Shown piece after piece: positions 21,431-33,400 of a DNA stretch of 53,980 nt. Position numbers and translations under genes: made by a program. The stretch spans positions 400,970 to 454,949 of the forward strand of contig MNCI01007961.1 of the NCBI GenBank assembly GCA_015680685.1. Direction: 5' to 3'. The notes under the pieces are model-generated. The model worked only from the letters and a program-made list of their open reading frames with translations. It did not search any database and had not been told where the DNA came from. Numbering within the stretch: position 1 is the stretch's first letter; each line of letters begins with the position of its first letter. This DNA comes from Gnetum montanum. Its lineage: Eukaryota > Streptophyta > Gnetopsida > Gnetales > Gnetaceae.

Positions 21431-22747
21431 TGTAATGATAGAAAATGTTGATTGCTAGAAACACCGAGTGAATTTCCGTGTACAAAGTTCCAACCCCAGA
21501 TCCGTGGGAGGGCCATGCTAGAGAAAATGAATCTGAGGTGTCCTGAATGATCTTGCCAATCAGACATGGACTTACTTAATCAAAAAAAAAAATTAATGAT
21601 CGAATCACGAGATAACGATTTTGATGTGAGGGTATGATATCGATTAACGAGAAAGCAAGATCTGCTTCAAGATCGGATCTTGAAAGTATGTGATAACTAT
21701 GTAGACATTGCAAAATGATTGTGAAATCAATGTAAATAAAATGCAACAAATTGAATTTGGAGGATACATGATCCTAAGATCTGGGATTTAACATATAGAC
21801 AAATATGTTGAATACAATGATTACAAGCAGAATTCAGTTTAGAAGAAGTGCATGCCAAGAACAAGAAGCTATTCAGAGATCAAACAAGAAAAGGTTAATC
21901 TACCTTGTTCACTAGCCAATCTAGGCACAAGGGAGTCTGACTCAAAGCAAAATGTCTACTAACTTCAAATATTTAACTAGAAGCTTTTTCTCCATCACTA
22001 TCGATGTTCTTTCAATTGACGATTCTCTTTTATTCTCTCATCAATCCTTTGCCAAAATTGTCAAAAATTACCAACAGCTACCGAAGCCAATTTTTTCAAA
22101 CCATGAAGATTTTTCCAACCAAAAAAAATTGCCAACCCTTTGATCATTGTCAACTAGGATATTTATAAGATTAGGGTTAGGAGAACAACACGGTTTAGAT
22201 GACGCATGTCCTTGACCTAAAAAATACCGTTGACTTGATGTGCCATAGCTGAAGCTTGTAGCGTTACGCTGAGCAATGCTTTGAAGAGTAATATGGCATA
22301 ATCTACCCTTTTCTTTAGCGTTGTAGGATTTTTAGAGCTTTTGTAACAAACTATCCTGCGGTTATGCTACAATACACTAGGGAGTGTGTCATGGTATAAG
22401 AATCGCTAATGCTTGAATTTTGCTATCTCTGTTATTGCGGCTAAGTCAACTGTCTATTGGCGTTACGCTATGTTACACTATATTATGCTGCATAGCGTAA
22501 CGTGGTGTAATATGCCAAAAGTTGAGATTTTCGGAACATGACTAACTAGCAAAATTGAAGCGTTGCCACTGTGCACCCCTTGTTCTATTATGTCTTCTAG
22601 AGTCCATTACGTTGCACTACGTAAGATAGCGTAACAGGCCCTTGGTGGAAAAATGGAGCTTTTTGGGATGCACCACTTGTAGAAATCCTTTGCCTAAGGT
22701 TCGAGACTTTGCTGAATCATCAAAGTCTCAAAATTCATGGTGTTCTA
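21431..22747 (-). repeat. Right LTR of the Tat element (5' LTR in element orientation)
   Basis: This 1317-bp partner of 5541-6775 shares the same ends. TATAAATA is on the - strand at 22160-22167, and inverted TTACGC/GCGTAA pairs lie at 22250-22650. It contains about 80 bp near 21610-21700 that the left copy lacks, including a GATATCGATTAACGAG segment and the inverted pair GATCTGCTTCAAGATCGGATC, which may be an insertion here or a loss there. Confidence 0.93.
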
Positions 22748-22752
22748 GTTTT
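22748..22752. repeat. Target-site duplication, right copy (GTTTT)
   Basis: Matches 5536-5540. Directly beyond it the sequence becomes RNase H of element P. Confidence 0.75.
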
Positions 22753-23158
22753 TAGTTGTTATAAGGTACTATGTTCTTGGCTACAAAGTATTTATGAATA
22801 TGAACCATAGTGCAATTTGCTTCCTCATGAAGAAGCCAATGGTGAGCCCTTGTGGCATACGATGCCTCATGATCTTTCAGGAATTTGATCTCACAATGCT
22901 AGATTGAAAAGGGACTGAGAATGTGGTAATTGATCACCTCTCTCACCTAAGATGGAATAACAAAGAGGAGGAGAGCCCACTTTCTACTCAGTTTCTAGAT
23001 AAACTCCTCTTTATAGGAGTAATAAATGAACAAACACCCATAGAAACAACATGGTACAATGGCATCCTCACCTATCTTCTTACTTAGGAGATGCCACAAG
23101 ATGATGAATTTAGAAAGAAGCAACAGTTTCTTCATTGAGCCAAATATTTCATGGAAAT
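22753..23158 (+). pseudogene. Element P continued: end of RNase H and spacer to integrase
   Basis: On the + strand it reads RYYVLGYKVFMNMNHSAI, then FLMKKP, then IFQEFDLTMLD, then KGTENVVIDHLSHL. This is the standard end of gypsy RNase H followed by the ADxLSRL spacer motif. It goes on with DKLLFIGVI, ETTWYNGILTYLLT and a decayed RKKQQFLH-AKYF, as in Athila-type pol ahead of the integrase zinc finger. It stops abruptly at 23158, where the LTR of element H begins. Same strand and correct gene order make it the continuation of the RT at 3235-4125, separated by the Tat element and the 4126-5540 insertion. Confidence 0.8.
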
Positions 23159-24004
23159 TGATGAGCAGCAAGATACCCCTTTGCCCAACCATACGAATCA
23201 CAAATGTTCCCGTGCAATTCAGTCAAATTCCATAGACTATAATTACTAAGTACACTAGAGCTAAATAGTGTGTGCTTGTTATTTGTTTGTTATCTTCCCA
23301 GTCCCACTTTTGGAATGTAATTGTATGGTTAAGTGTGACTCAAGCATATGATTTTTATTATTTTGTGTTTTTATGGAATTACTCAGCTAGAACAAGAATA
23401 AAAGTAAGAGTGATTAATTACTAAGTAAACTATAGTCTAATCCAACCTAACACAAGTAACCATTCCCACTTCTTGGACACATCCTGAACTTCATGCGAAC
23501 ACTACTAGGCTATCAAACGCTAATTGTTTCTGAGCTACCAAGTGTCACATGTATGATCGAAATATAAATAAGTTGCTTGATTAATCAAAACTTATTACTA
23601 CATAAATAAAATTAATGTAAATTGCATGAAATATAAATGCATAAGAAATAAAATCTCAAGTGCTACAAGGAATGGATCAAAAAGCTCATTTTTATTACCA
23701 ACATAATGGTGTGCTTAGGTACATCAATGCTTGAATAAAGATCCATTCACACTTAGATCTCCTGCTGTGAGCAGTTGGAAAATATTCTAACTTTCAAATG
23801 GACAAACTACAAGAGTTTCACTATTTGACTATTAAAAAATTACTCCTAATTGTGTGCCTGGGCACTATATTTATAGACCCAGGAGTAACCGTGCGATATC
23901 GAATGTACAATATCACATCTTGGGCCACGATATCACGTATCCGATATCATGTACTTGATATCGCAACCACTCTGATATTGGAGTGATGAAAAACACGATT
24001 TATC
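23159..24004 (-). repeat. LTR of element H (3' LTR in element orientation)
   Basis: It begins TGATGAGCAGCAAGATACC and ends ATTTATCA, matching the ends of the N LTRs (TGATGAG...TCTCATCA). Shared internal blocks include CCAACCATACGAA, CAAACGCTAAT and TGAATAAAGATCC. GATATC palindromes lie at 23895-23975. A - strand TATAAATATA lies at 23869-23878. It is shorter and more diverged than the N LTRs. Confidence 0.85.
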
Positions 24005-26130
24005 ATACCTACATGACTAAATAAAAATGTGTCCTCAAGTATAGAAGAAGAGGAACAAGTCCTTTACAAAATATAATAGGGGACATGGACTTATTTGACT
24101 GACATGCAGAGTGATACAGAAAAAAGACAAATACAAAAGTGCTTGACCATACAATATGAAAATGGTATATAACATTGGGTGTTCATGACAATAAGAAAGA
24201 ATACCAATAGATCCAAATAACATCCAACCCCTCTTGGTAACAGAAAAATGAGGGAGAGATAGAAAAGATTAAGAAATCATGAATAATCTCCCACAAGTGA
24301 TATGGTTGCATCCTCCTTGGTGATGACAGTCCTGCTTCCTGTCCACACTACCCACTACAATCACAACAAAACCAATGATTAGTATATATAGTGCAACAAA
24401 TAATGGCTAATTACCTTGTCTCATTGGTGATTTTATCTAGCTAGGTTGTGATTGTAATAGATTGGTTGCTTGATGTTGTTAGTGGAAGGACTAACGAATG
24501 GGTTAAATAAGAGAAGCAATCCATATAATTCAGAAAAATCTTAACACAAGGAGTACTAGAAAGAGGGTATTTACAACAATAAAAAGGAGTTCATTACAAA
24601 TAGTTGTGAAGGTGCATACAATTGGATGATATGGATGGGGTAAATAAAAAGAATTTGATTGTAACAATGTCTAAGGATAAAGAACTTAACTTAACCAAAC
24701 CAAAAGATATGTAAGTCGGTCCTCACCAAAGTAGGCACAAGCCTTTTATGCCCTTGCATAACTTCAAATGAAGGAGTTCGTGGAAACCATGGATGATTAA
24801 TGGTTACAAAAAGTTAAGTAAAAAAAACTCAAAAGTAATTGACTAAGAAACCCAGTACATCAAACTAGAACATTGAATCAAAACATGAAACTTGTAGCGA
24901 GGTGAGGCATGAAGAGCATAGATGGATGATAGAGAGAGTGGAATGGAGTTCCTAATTATGGTCACATATAGTCCCTGTGGAGTTTGTGATTAATTTACTT
25001 GGTAATATCCTTCCTCAGTCTAGATCAAAACCAACCACTTTTAGTGACTTCACATCAACATTCTAAGGCAAGTCCATCCCCTGAGACATAAGAATGCTTC
25101 CACAAAATAACCATCATTCCAAATTGGAGTGAAGGTAGGAAGTGAGAAAGGGCCTTAGTTAGAGGAGATAAGATAAGTGTCATAACCAATGCTTGTAGCC
25201 CTTTTATTTGGTCTAAGGGGTGTGCTTTGAATTCCCATGTTTTTTTTGAATGGGAACCACACCATGCAAAGACCCATGCATTTTTTGCATTTATTTTTTC
25301 CAAGGGATGTGCTTTGAATTTTCATCTCTTTTTTTTTCTATGATGAGGACCATACCATGCAAGGACTTATTTGAATTCCTATTATGAAATGACATAGAAC
25401 AGTGAGAAGCTTATGAGAACACCCCTACACATAGGAAAACAAAAAAGCACAAAGAATACCACATCCCTTTGAAGCCACACCCTATCCAAACCTTTGATTC
25501 CTTCCTGATTCCATAAACTACACAAGTCACCAATTTATTAAAGTTGTATTAATGAGGAAGAGACTACACACTTCCAAAACAAAGATAACCATAGGGTATG
25601 TGGATGGGTGGATGATGTGGACTCACTACCTATTACATGAAAAGAAACCATGTCCTAGTCATCAATAACGATATTCAAAGTCAGAAACCAAACATCAACA
25701 ATAAAATTACAAATGAAGCATACCACCATCGAGTAGTGCATTGCCATTGTACCTGCCACCTTATTAGCAAAAAAAAAATAGAGAACACATCAAACACAAG
25801 CAAACATAACCATAAAAGAAATTTAAAAAGTAGACAATAATTATTGAATAAATTAACAATGTTGTAAGGAAAAAAATAAGGGAAAACCAATAATTGTAAA
25901 AATACAAATATGTAAAATAAAAATGTAAAACATAGAAGATGAAAACAAAAAGCTGTAAAACCAAAAATGTGGAAAAAAAGTGAAAAATTGAGGAGCCACA
26001 AGAGGTGTTAGTATGGATGTCCATCTCCCCCACAACTAAGTTAAAAGGGAGAGATCTGAAAGATTGAGCATGGTTGTCCATCTGGTGAGGTGTTTGTTGA
26101 GTTGGTTGGCTTGGGCTCATGGAAAGGTTT
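24005..26130 (-). other. 3' untranslated region of element H
   Basis: No gene is visible. It aligns in blocks with 28707-30680 of N, for example TGTGATTAAT, CAAACCAACCAC, GCCTTAGTTAGAG and AAGGGGTGTGCTTTGAATTC. An A-rich stretch of GTAAAA-CAAAAA units at 25880-25990 has its counterpart in N at 30520-30600. The polypurine tract next to the LTR has decayed to ATGTAGGTA. Confidence 0.7.
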
Positions 26131-26199
26131 TATTTGTTGAATGTTGACTAGCTATTTATTATTTGGGCAATTAGGTTTGTAGATGATCATGGACCTAGA

Positions 26200-27290
26200 T
26201 GGAAAAATTTCATCAATAATGTAATATCCTTCCCACAATTTTTGAAATTTGGTTCGTTCGGGTACATGTGTAGGATTTTAATAGAGAACCTTATCTCCTA
26301 GTTGAAACTTAACTTTTCTTATTTTGAGGTCATGAAATTTCTTGTTGAATGCCTTATGTATTTCATTAGATGATAGGGCCATTAAAAAATTATTATCTAG
26401 CAAGTTAAGGATCATCAATCATTCTTTCTATGTTAGACTTAGATTTAGGTCAAGGTCGCAAGCTCTAGAGAGTGTATGGCGCTCTGATTGGATGGGCAAT
26501 GTTAGTATTTTTCTGTACATAAGCTCATAACTAAAATAACCTATGGAAAGATTTCATGTGGAGAAATAGGCCCAAAGGATATCATTTAATTTAGTGCTCC
26601 ATTCCCTTTAGTATTTGCTAATGGTATGCATTAAGATTTTTGTAATCTCTCGATTAGTAACCTTAGCTTGACCACTGGCTTGGGGATGATATGGTGTTGT
26701 GAGTCTATGTTCAACTTCCAAGCATTGCATCAACTTCCAAAAAGTGGCACTTGTAAAATGAGTTTCATTATCAGAAATTAATGCATGTGGTACACAAAAC
26801 TTATTTACGATGTTTTGTTGTACAAACTAAGCAGCAATGGTGGATGTACAATCGATAACGGTCGCTGCTTCTGTCCAATTGGTACAATATTCAACTACAA
26901 CTATTATATATGCCTTTCCATTTGATAAAGGTGTGATCAGATCAATAAAGTCAATGCCCCAAATATCGAATGGCTCAAGAGGTTGTATCCATTGTTGTGG
27001 CCCCTCCATTTGAGCTATCATTCCATCATTCCTCTGGCAATGATCATAAGCATGGATGAATTGATGTGCATCCTAAAAATTGTTGGCCAAAAATATCCTA
27101 CCATGAGGATTTTTATGTTCATGTGTCTCCTAGCATAATGGCTCACACAAGGACCTTTGTGAGCATCTTGAAGAATGTGAAGTTGATTTGTATCACGGAC
27201 ACACCAACATACTAGGCCATCGGGACAAACCTTGTAAAGGTTTTCATTAATATCCATGAAATATTTGACCTGGTGAAGAAACTATTGTTT
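26200..27290 (-). pseudogene. Decayed integrase of element H
   Basis: In element orientation the spacer QELPQGLDSRKKQ is near 27310. The zinc-binding part at 27257-27018 includes NENLYKVCPDGLVCWCV, ILQDAHKGPCVSHY and VGYFWPTIF. The core at 27021-26827 reads PFDIWGIDFID with the first catalytic aspartate, then YIIVVVEYCTNWTEA. Near 26790 LISDNETHFTS keeps the second aspartate. Near 26650 the motif HPQASGQAKVTNRE has lysine where the catalytic glutamate should be, a single G-to-A change. The C-terminal part is hard to follow past 26330. Confidence 0.82.
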
Positions 27291-27299
27291 CTTTCTACT

Positions 27300-27690
27300 G
27301 TCTAGCCCTTGTGGTAGTTCTTGCTTGAGTAGATAAGTGAGAATTATGTCATACTATTTTGGTTCATCAAGCATTTGTGCATTAATAGCACCTGTAATGA
27401 GAGATTTGTTAGGGAATTGATCAAATAAAGGGCTCTGTTTATCCTTGTCATCCCATCTTAGTCACGATAAGTGATCTGTGATCACATTATTTACACATTT
27501 ATGATCTACCATTGTGAGATTGAATTCTTGCAAAATCACAAGCCACTATATGGTTTAGGGGCTCACTATTGGCTTGTTCATTACAAATATGATGGCATTA
27601 TGGTATGTGTGCACAAACACTTTGTAACTAAGCACATAGTGCCTGAACTTCTCTAAAGCGAACACCACTGCCATCAATTCCTTTTCTATG
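27300..27690 (-). pseudogene. Element H RNase H, part downstream of the N insertion
   Basis: It begins at the N target duplication and reads EKELMAVVFALEKFRHYVLS, then KVFVHTYHNAIIFVMNKP, matching the middle of gypsy RNase H. The usual TDH has become TYH. The upstream part of the same domain is at 34774-34850. With one GTGGT copy removed the reading frame is continuous across the two parts, so the break is due to N alone. Confidence 0.85.
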
Positions 27691-27695
27691 GTGGT
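27691..27695. repeat. Target-site duplication of element N, left copy (GTGGT)
   Basis: GTGGT directly precedes the left LTR of N and recurs at 34769-34773 directly after its right LTR. Confidence 0.9.
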
Positions 27696-28706
27696 TGATG
27701 AGTGGCAAGGTACCACTACACTCAACCATACGAAATGAGTGTAGAACACGCGATCCAGTCCAACTTCGCAGACTAAATGCCTACACGCCCCATGGAACAC
27801 TTGGGGTTAATCATTCATTGTCTTCCCAGACTTACTTGTAGTTGTCACGGTGTATGGTTCAGTAAGTCCAACGTATATGATATTTATAATTTTTTTATGT
27901 TTTTCTCCTATGCTATGAGGTGAAGGGTTGATAAATAAACTAACTCTAAATAATGAAATAAGTCTAAATTAACTAGCATCAGCATCCATTCTCACATACC
28001 ATACACACCCTGAACTATGCAACTGTGGCTACCAAACGCTAATCATTACTGGGATCACCACACGTAATGCACTTGCTGAAAGTGATCGTAATGAGGCACC
28101 TAACTAGCCTAAATGTAATGAGAAGCAGATTCCTTGACTAGCCATACACATCCGTAGATGCTCGTAATCAAGTCATACTTATTCCGCATTCTAGGAGTTG
28201 AGGGTGAGAGAATTTAATCGCGATGAGCAGCTGATTCCTTGAATATCCATACACATTTGTAAATGCTCGTAATCAAGTTGTACTCATGCCACGCTACTAC
28301 ATGTAATAAATAATAGGTAGGAAATAACAAGTAATAAATCTTATTCCATGCATTGCAAGGTTTATCCACAAAGCTCATCTTTATTGCCGTACACAACTTG
28401 CGCTCAGGTACAAAGCTGCTCGAATAAAGATCCGTTCACTTGGGGACTCCTACTGTGGGTACATGGAAAATATTCTATCTCTGGAATGATAAATCTTGTA
28501 GAGTTTTCCTACTTTTAGCCTAGGATGATGAATAAGGGGAGTGCTGCCTCTTATTTATATATTTGGCGGTGGACTGCGATATTGTGTACATGATATCGCA
28601 AGGACGATGCGATATTGCATACGTGATATCACATGGGATGTGATATCGTGATGGGCGTGATATCACATACGCGATATCATGGTGCATGTGATATCACGTC
28701 TCATCA
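27696..28706 (-). repeat. Left LTR of element N (3' LTR in element orientation)
   Basis: This 1011-bp LTR begins TGATGAGTGG and ends TCTCATCA on the + strand, so the ends form the inverted pair TGATGAG/CTCATCA. In element orientation a block of GATATC palindromes (28574-28706) opens U3, directly followed by a TATATAAATAAG promoter box (28547-28566). It aligns throughout with 33796-34768. Confidence 0.93.
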
Positions 28707-28715
28707 TACCCCCAT
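28707..28715 (-). other. Polypurine tract of element N
   Basis: ATGGGGGTA on the - strand touches the 3' LTR start TGATGAGACG, the expected position. Confidence 0.7.
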
Positions 28716-30672
28716 GATTGAATGAAAACTTATCCTCAAGTTTCTTACAATAATATCGGGAAGGTATGGAATTATTGATGGAAATGGAACTAATGGGATG
28801 ACATGTGAACAGATCATCATTACAAGACTTGACAAAACTGGTGTTCATGACAACAAGGGTGAACACCTTATTACAATGACATCAGGCCTTAGTTGGTAGC
28901 TGAGAAAAAGAGAGAGTAAGAAGTGTTGCTACTGCCAACGCCAAGACTGCACCTTTATTGTCCATCCATAAGCATGCCATCGATCTTGCTCCTTGCATAG
29001 CGGCTTCAACACTGCTCTATTCCAAGTGTTTGCTCTAGATCCAATCCATTGTTGAATGATCACCATCTACACATACAACACAATCGTATATTAGCAAGGG
29101 TAAATGAATCATCATGTAATTAATACCCTACTTTGTTGTATGTCCATTGGCTAGGTTGTGGTATGGCTGATTTGGATCAAGAGATATATTTATGATGACT
29201 ACCAAAGGCGTAGGGGTTAGGAAGAAAATCAAAAAATTCAGGGCTAGAAGAAAATTAAAAAAATCAGGCCCCGTACCCCCATGACTAATCGTGAACCTCC
29301 AGTAGCATTAGAATGAAGAAAGGAAAGGAGAAAGAAAGATAGATAAAAAAGGACAACTAAAACATCAGTGAAATGGATGTCAAGATAGAATGAAAAAAAT
29401 AAAATTAATTGCAAAATGTTAGGAAAAAGAAGTTAACTGATGCACCAAATAGGAATGTCAATGGGTCCTCCCCAAAGTAGGCTCATGCCTGTAATGCCCT
29501 GACAATCCCACATTTAAAGAGTCCGTAGGCCCTCGGAATGTCATTTGGAACAAGAGTTAAAGTCTTAATGACAAGCATTTACCACAAAGAAAATAATGCA
29601 TCAACCAAAGTGTGTACACTAATGATACAACTAGCAATGAGGTGAGTAATGGAGAGAAGGATGGAGAGAAGAAAATGGAATGGAATCCCAAGGATAAGGT
29701 GGTGTACAGCCCCTTGTGTGTTTTATGATTAATGTAACTCAGCAGATCTCATTCCAAATCTAGCCTCAAACCAACCACATCTAGTCACTTCATATCAATA
29801 CATTTGGCTAAACCATCCACTTGGATAACAAGGATGCATCTCCAAAGAGCCACCACCATTCCGATGAAATAAAGGAGAGAATGGGAAGCGAGAAGAGCCT
29901 TAGTTAGAGGGAACACTTTGGTTTCATAACTAGTGCTTTCAGCCCAATTTTATTTCTTCTAAGGGGTGTGCTTTGAATTCTCACTTTTCATGTTTTTTTT
30001 GTTTTTTGTTTTGTGTTTTTATGCGTGAGAACCACACCATGCAAAGACTTGATTATTTTTATTGTCTCAGCTTCTGATGATTGGATGATGTCAAAATGAC
30101 AAGAAAACTCAAGAAGAAAACATTCAAGCACCCAAGAGAATGGCCAACACAAGTGCATCAAGTTCCCTTGAAGTCACACCCTTTTCAAGCCTTGAGTCCT
30201 TCCTTAGTTTGAGAAATGCCAGTCACCAATTCATTAAAGTTCTTATTAGAGGGGGATTTACACATTTCCAAGCTGAGAGAGACAATAGAAACTGGTGGAT
30301 GGATGGATGAAGTGATCTCATTGCCTGCCATATCATAAGAAACATACCTTAGTATCAACATTGTAACTTAAAGGTAAAAACTAAACATTAGCAATCAACA
30401 TGAAAACAGTTCATACCATTAGTCTAAACACTTATTGGATGACAAAATTACAGGGTGGATAACACACACACACACAAAATGAAAAAGTATAACGATGTTG
30501 TAAAAAGAACAAGAAAAGTTAAAGAAATTTGTAAAACAAAAATATGTAAAACAAAAACTTATAAAACAAAAATGTTGTAAAACAAAAACTTAAAAAGAAC
30601 TAAGGGCCCCATATGGTTAGCATGGGTGGCCATCTCCCCCATGACTGAGTTGTAAGGGAGAGATCCGAAATA
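28716..30672 (-). other. 3' untranslated region of element N
   Basis: No gene is seen. It aligns with 24005-26130 of element H. It has a CA microsatellite at 30462-30477 and a tandem array of TAAAACAAAAA-type units at 30525-30600. The shared block GAGAGATCYGAAA near 30660 marks the point where N and H diverge: H continues into integrase and N into protease. Confidence 0.75.
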
Positions 30673-31400
30673 ATGAACACCTATTTAAATTTCTTAGAAG
30701 TGCCCAAATTCTCCCAATTGATGATCTTAGATTAAGGGGTGGAAGTTGGCGAGGCTCATATTCCAATGTATATATGCTTTTGTTATGGGCATGGGTTGTC
30801 TCGTTAGTTCGTTCCATGCATATTTTTTTGCTCCTTCGAGTAGTTGTCAACCATGGGGTGTCTACTACTGGTTTTGTGTTTGCTACATACAGGCATCTTT
30901 GTTGCAAAGTTTCAAGGGCACACCTGTTACATGGAGGCATCTCCTCCATGTCAACACCTGATGAATCACTACATGTGATGCATGGAAATTTCCTCTTCTC
31001 AATCTTTCCATAAATTTTTCTCTTAGAAATTTCTAAGGAAACATCGTGGATCCTAAGACATGCGTCTACTGTGCTTAGCCATGCCCTTCCCATTATAATT
31101 AGGAAGTCCCCTTAGTTGTTGTTCACTTCAATCACCAAAAAATCAGCTGGGTAAGACCAACCACACACAGATGTACTGGTCCACCAACTCTAGTTGAATG
31201 TTGCTCTTCTTGAGTTGTGGTAGGTTCTAGGCATGATACATCTCTTGTGAAATTAAGTTAACTCTAGAACTTAAGTCAAGAAGAGCCCTATGTGGTTCAT
31301 TTCTGGAGACTTGAAGGTAGATTAAGGGGCTTCCAGGATCAGTTAGTTTCTTGGGAAGGTGGCCTACCTTGATCCAATCAATTACGGTGTGGGTCAACAT
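30672..31400 (-). pseudogene. Decayed protease of element N
   Basis: In element orientation a decayed ALLDLSSRVNLISQEMY near 31290 gives the active-site region, matching P (KALLDFG). A 158-codon open frame (31093-30617) follows with MGRAWLSTVDACLRIHDVSL at its start, the family's GRxxL motif, then a Cys-rich segment CNRCALETLQQRC. The last residues of this frame after about 30672 come from the 3' untranslated region and are not protease. The active-site aspartate is kept, but the usual glycine-alanine after it is lost. Confidence 0.7.
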
Positions 31401-31484
31401 AACCGTCTATGTGAAGCTCTGTTGTTGAACTGAAGGGTGCTCCAAAGTGCTAGATGGTGAAGGAGTGTTCATGGACTCAACCAT

Positions 31485-33400
31485 TTATTGTTGCGAGAGT
31501 TTGTTTAGGCTTTTGGTTCTAAAGAAGGGTCTTCTCCTTTTACAGTTGTCAGAACCAACAGCAGGTTGAATATTTATAGCTCTTGCAATGTGACGTTGCT
31601 GCAGTTGAGGAGGAAGTTCCCCTTGCATTGTTGGAGCAGGAGCTGTTCTGGGAACTACTACTGGTGGAAGAGGTGTGGATGGATTAGGAGGATGGTGTGG
31701 GTATGAAGTGTCTCCTAGAGGAGAAGGAGTCCTTTTGAAGTACTCCCGAACTTGGTAGTAATGGTTGGGGGTTGTGTGACCTATAGAGTCACTTGGAGAA
31801 ATCAGCTGCTGGACATAATAACCATAAGGATCAGGCTGATGGTAAGGGTATTGATGTCTTGGCGATGGCATCCCCCATGATTGTGGGTATTTCCATTGCT
31901 AATGTTGTCTGATGGGTTGCGGGGAAGTTCCACTTGGATAATACGTTAAGGGTTGGTGAAACTGCCTTGGGTTACCTTGGGGATAAGGTAACCTTCGGGG
32001 TGTTTACTTTTGATTAAGTCTTGGATTAAGCACATACACCCCATACTCATGTAGATGTGAGATGATTGGACAACATCTATTAGGATGGTCATAATAGTAG
32101 ATCTCACATCCACCGTCATCCTCTGAATCTGAATCCATAGCCACATCGGGGTTAGTAATTTTTTCCTTACCCTTGTTATGTGCAGGGCCTAAATCTCTCC
32201 ACTTTGTTTTACCTTTCTCACTACTTTGTTCAACCTTAGACTCTTCGACAATTTTCAAGACAGTTTCAAGTCTAGAGTCTAAGGAACTCCATACATCATC
32301 TAGCTTAGCCGATAATTCTGTTATAAGTTTTTGAATTGGCAAGGCTTTTTTGTTCACCAACTCTTCGATTGGTGACTCATCCTCATCATCACAAAATTTC
32401 ACTCCCCTCTTTCGAAGAGAGGGATCATGGTTGTACTCTCCACACTTTCCCTTTTTTGTAGCTCACCTTCTTCATTTGCTACTTGCTCCAACAAGCTATG
32501 AACTTCATGGGCTCTAAGTTTTGATAATTGCCCTTGGGCATAGGTCCCAAGGGTTCTTCTAGTTTCCTGCCTTAGCCCATCTATGATGTGGCAAAGTTGA
32601 TCCTGCTGAGCGTACCCATGGCCCGGGCAACGATGTANTGGAATGCCTGTAAATGATTTTGTGGATCAGCATTATATCCTCCTTCAAATCGTGGAATATT
32701 GTTCATGTCTAATCGTTTGATCCGACTATCTTTTAAATGCCTTGTGGGAATCCTAACTACCTCCATTATGTCAAGCATACTTCAGGTTGAGAGTAGGGAC
32801 TCGTCATGATCATCTCTTTCATGATGCCTGTGATGTCTGCATTGTTCCCTACTCTCCCTACATTCATGCCCTTATCCTCTCTCTCAACTCTCTTGTCAAG
32901 GTTTTTTGTCCTTCTTACTTTTATCCTCACCTTTATGTTCATGGTGGCTGCACCCATATGTGGAAGTAGAGGGTGAGTGATGTGAAGAAGGGGAAGAAGA
33001 AGGGGAACCATCACCATGAAAATGTTTCTTACCTTCTCTTCAACTGCTATGGCCCCAATCGTGGTGATGATCTAAGTGCCTATCCTGAGCATGAGTGGTT
33101 GTTCCCTCTATGAACAACTGGTGTTCATGGACATCAAAACTAGGGATATGTATCATTGATCGTAGGTTCTGATATCCAACCTCTTCACCATCATTAGGAG
33201 GGGGAACATCATTTGCTAAAGAACCCATTAAAATGGGTTCCTTGTCTCTTATTTCACTAAGGATGTGTGGGGCTTTGCCCTTCAAAAAATTATGTTGACT
33301 CTCCTGCCTTAAGTTTCTCATATGTTGGGCATCTATGGGATAATAATCCCTCATCTCAAAGTACTCAACAACGTATTTAGCAAATAGTTCTTACATGTCA
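31485..33400 (-). pseudogene. Decayed gag of element N, with core deletion
   Basis: Open parts are 33354-33040, 33017-32766, 32778-32581, 32402-32004 and 31871-31485. The N-terminal part includes NFLKGKAPHIL and a His-Asp-Arg-rich stretch. RLDMNNIPRFEGGYNADP (32700) is shared with P. About 275 bp of gag core present in P (roughly 640-925, including the EAKSWYQSL segment) is missing near 32612. Downstream comes an acidic and lysine-rich part with NKGKEKITNPDVAMDSDSED, then a Pro/Tyr-rich tail (HQYPYHQPDPYGYYVQQ). An ambiguous base n sits at 32638, close to the deletion point. Confidence 0.75.

Larger units (their letters stand above)
5541..22747 (-). mobile_element. Tat-type Ty3/gypsy LTR retrotransposon, nearly complete in structure
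   Basis: The element is 17.2 kb. Two long direct repeats (5541-6775 and 21431-22747) are its LTRs, and a GTTTT duplication flanks it at 5536-5540 and 22748-22752. Read on the - strand the order is 5' LTR, primer site, gag, protease, a 5.5-kb region holding an opposite-strand gene, RT, RNase H, a second RNase H of archaeal type, integrase, a 3' repeat array, polypurine tract and 3' LTR. The second RNase H and the RT leader motif WSYEDMSGLD are marks of the plant Tat clade. All coding parts carry stops or frameshifts. I count roughly 20 differences in the first 150 aligned LTR positions, so the insertion is old. It sits inside element P, whose RNase H resumes directly to its right. Confidence 0.93.

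Noticed and set aside
25681-26120. - strand frames rich in Phe and Tyr at 25681-26120
   Set aside because: They come from translating the A-rich 3' untranslated repeats of element H; composition alone explains them.
28574-28706. GATATC repeats as a CRISPR-like array
   Set aside because: Units are short palindromes without unique spacers of constant length, and they lie inside an LTR of a plant element.
30746-31013. + strand frames opposite the N protease
   Set aside because: Mirror frames of the decayed protease with no motif.
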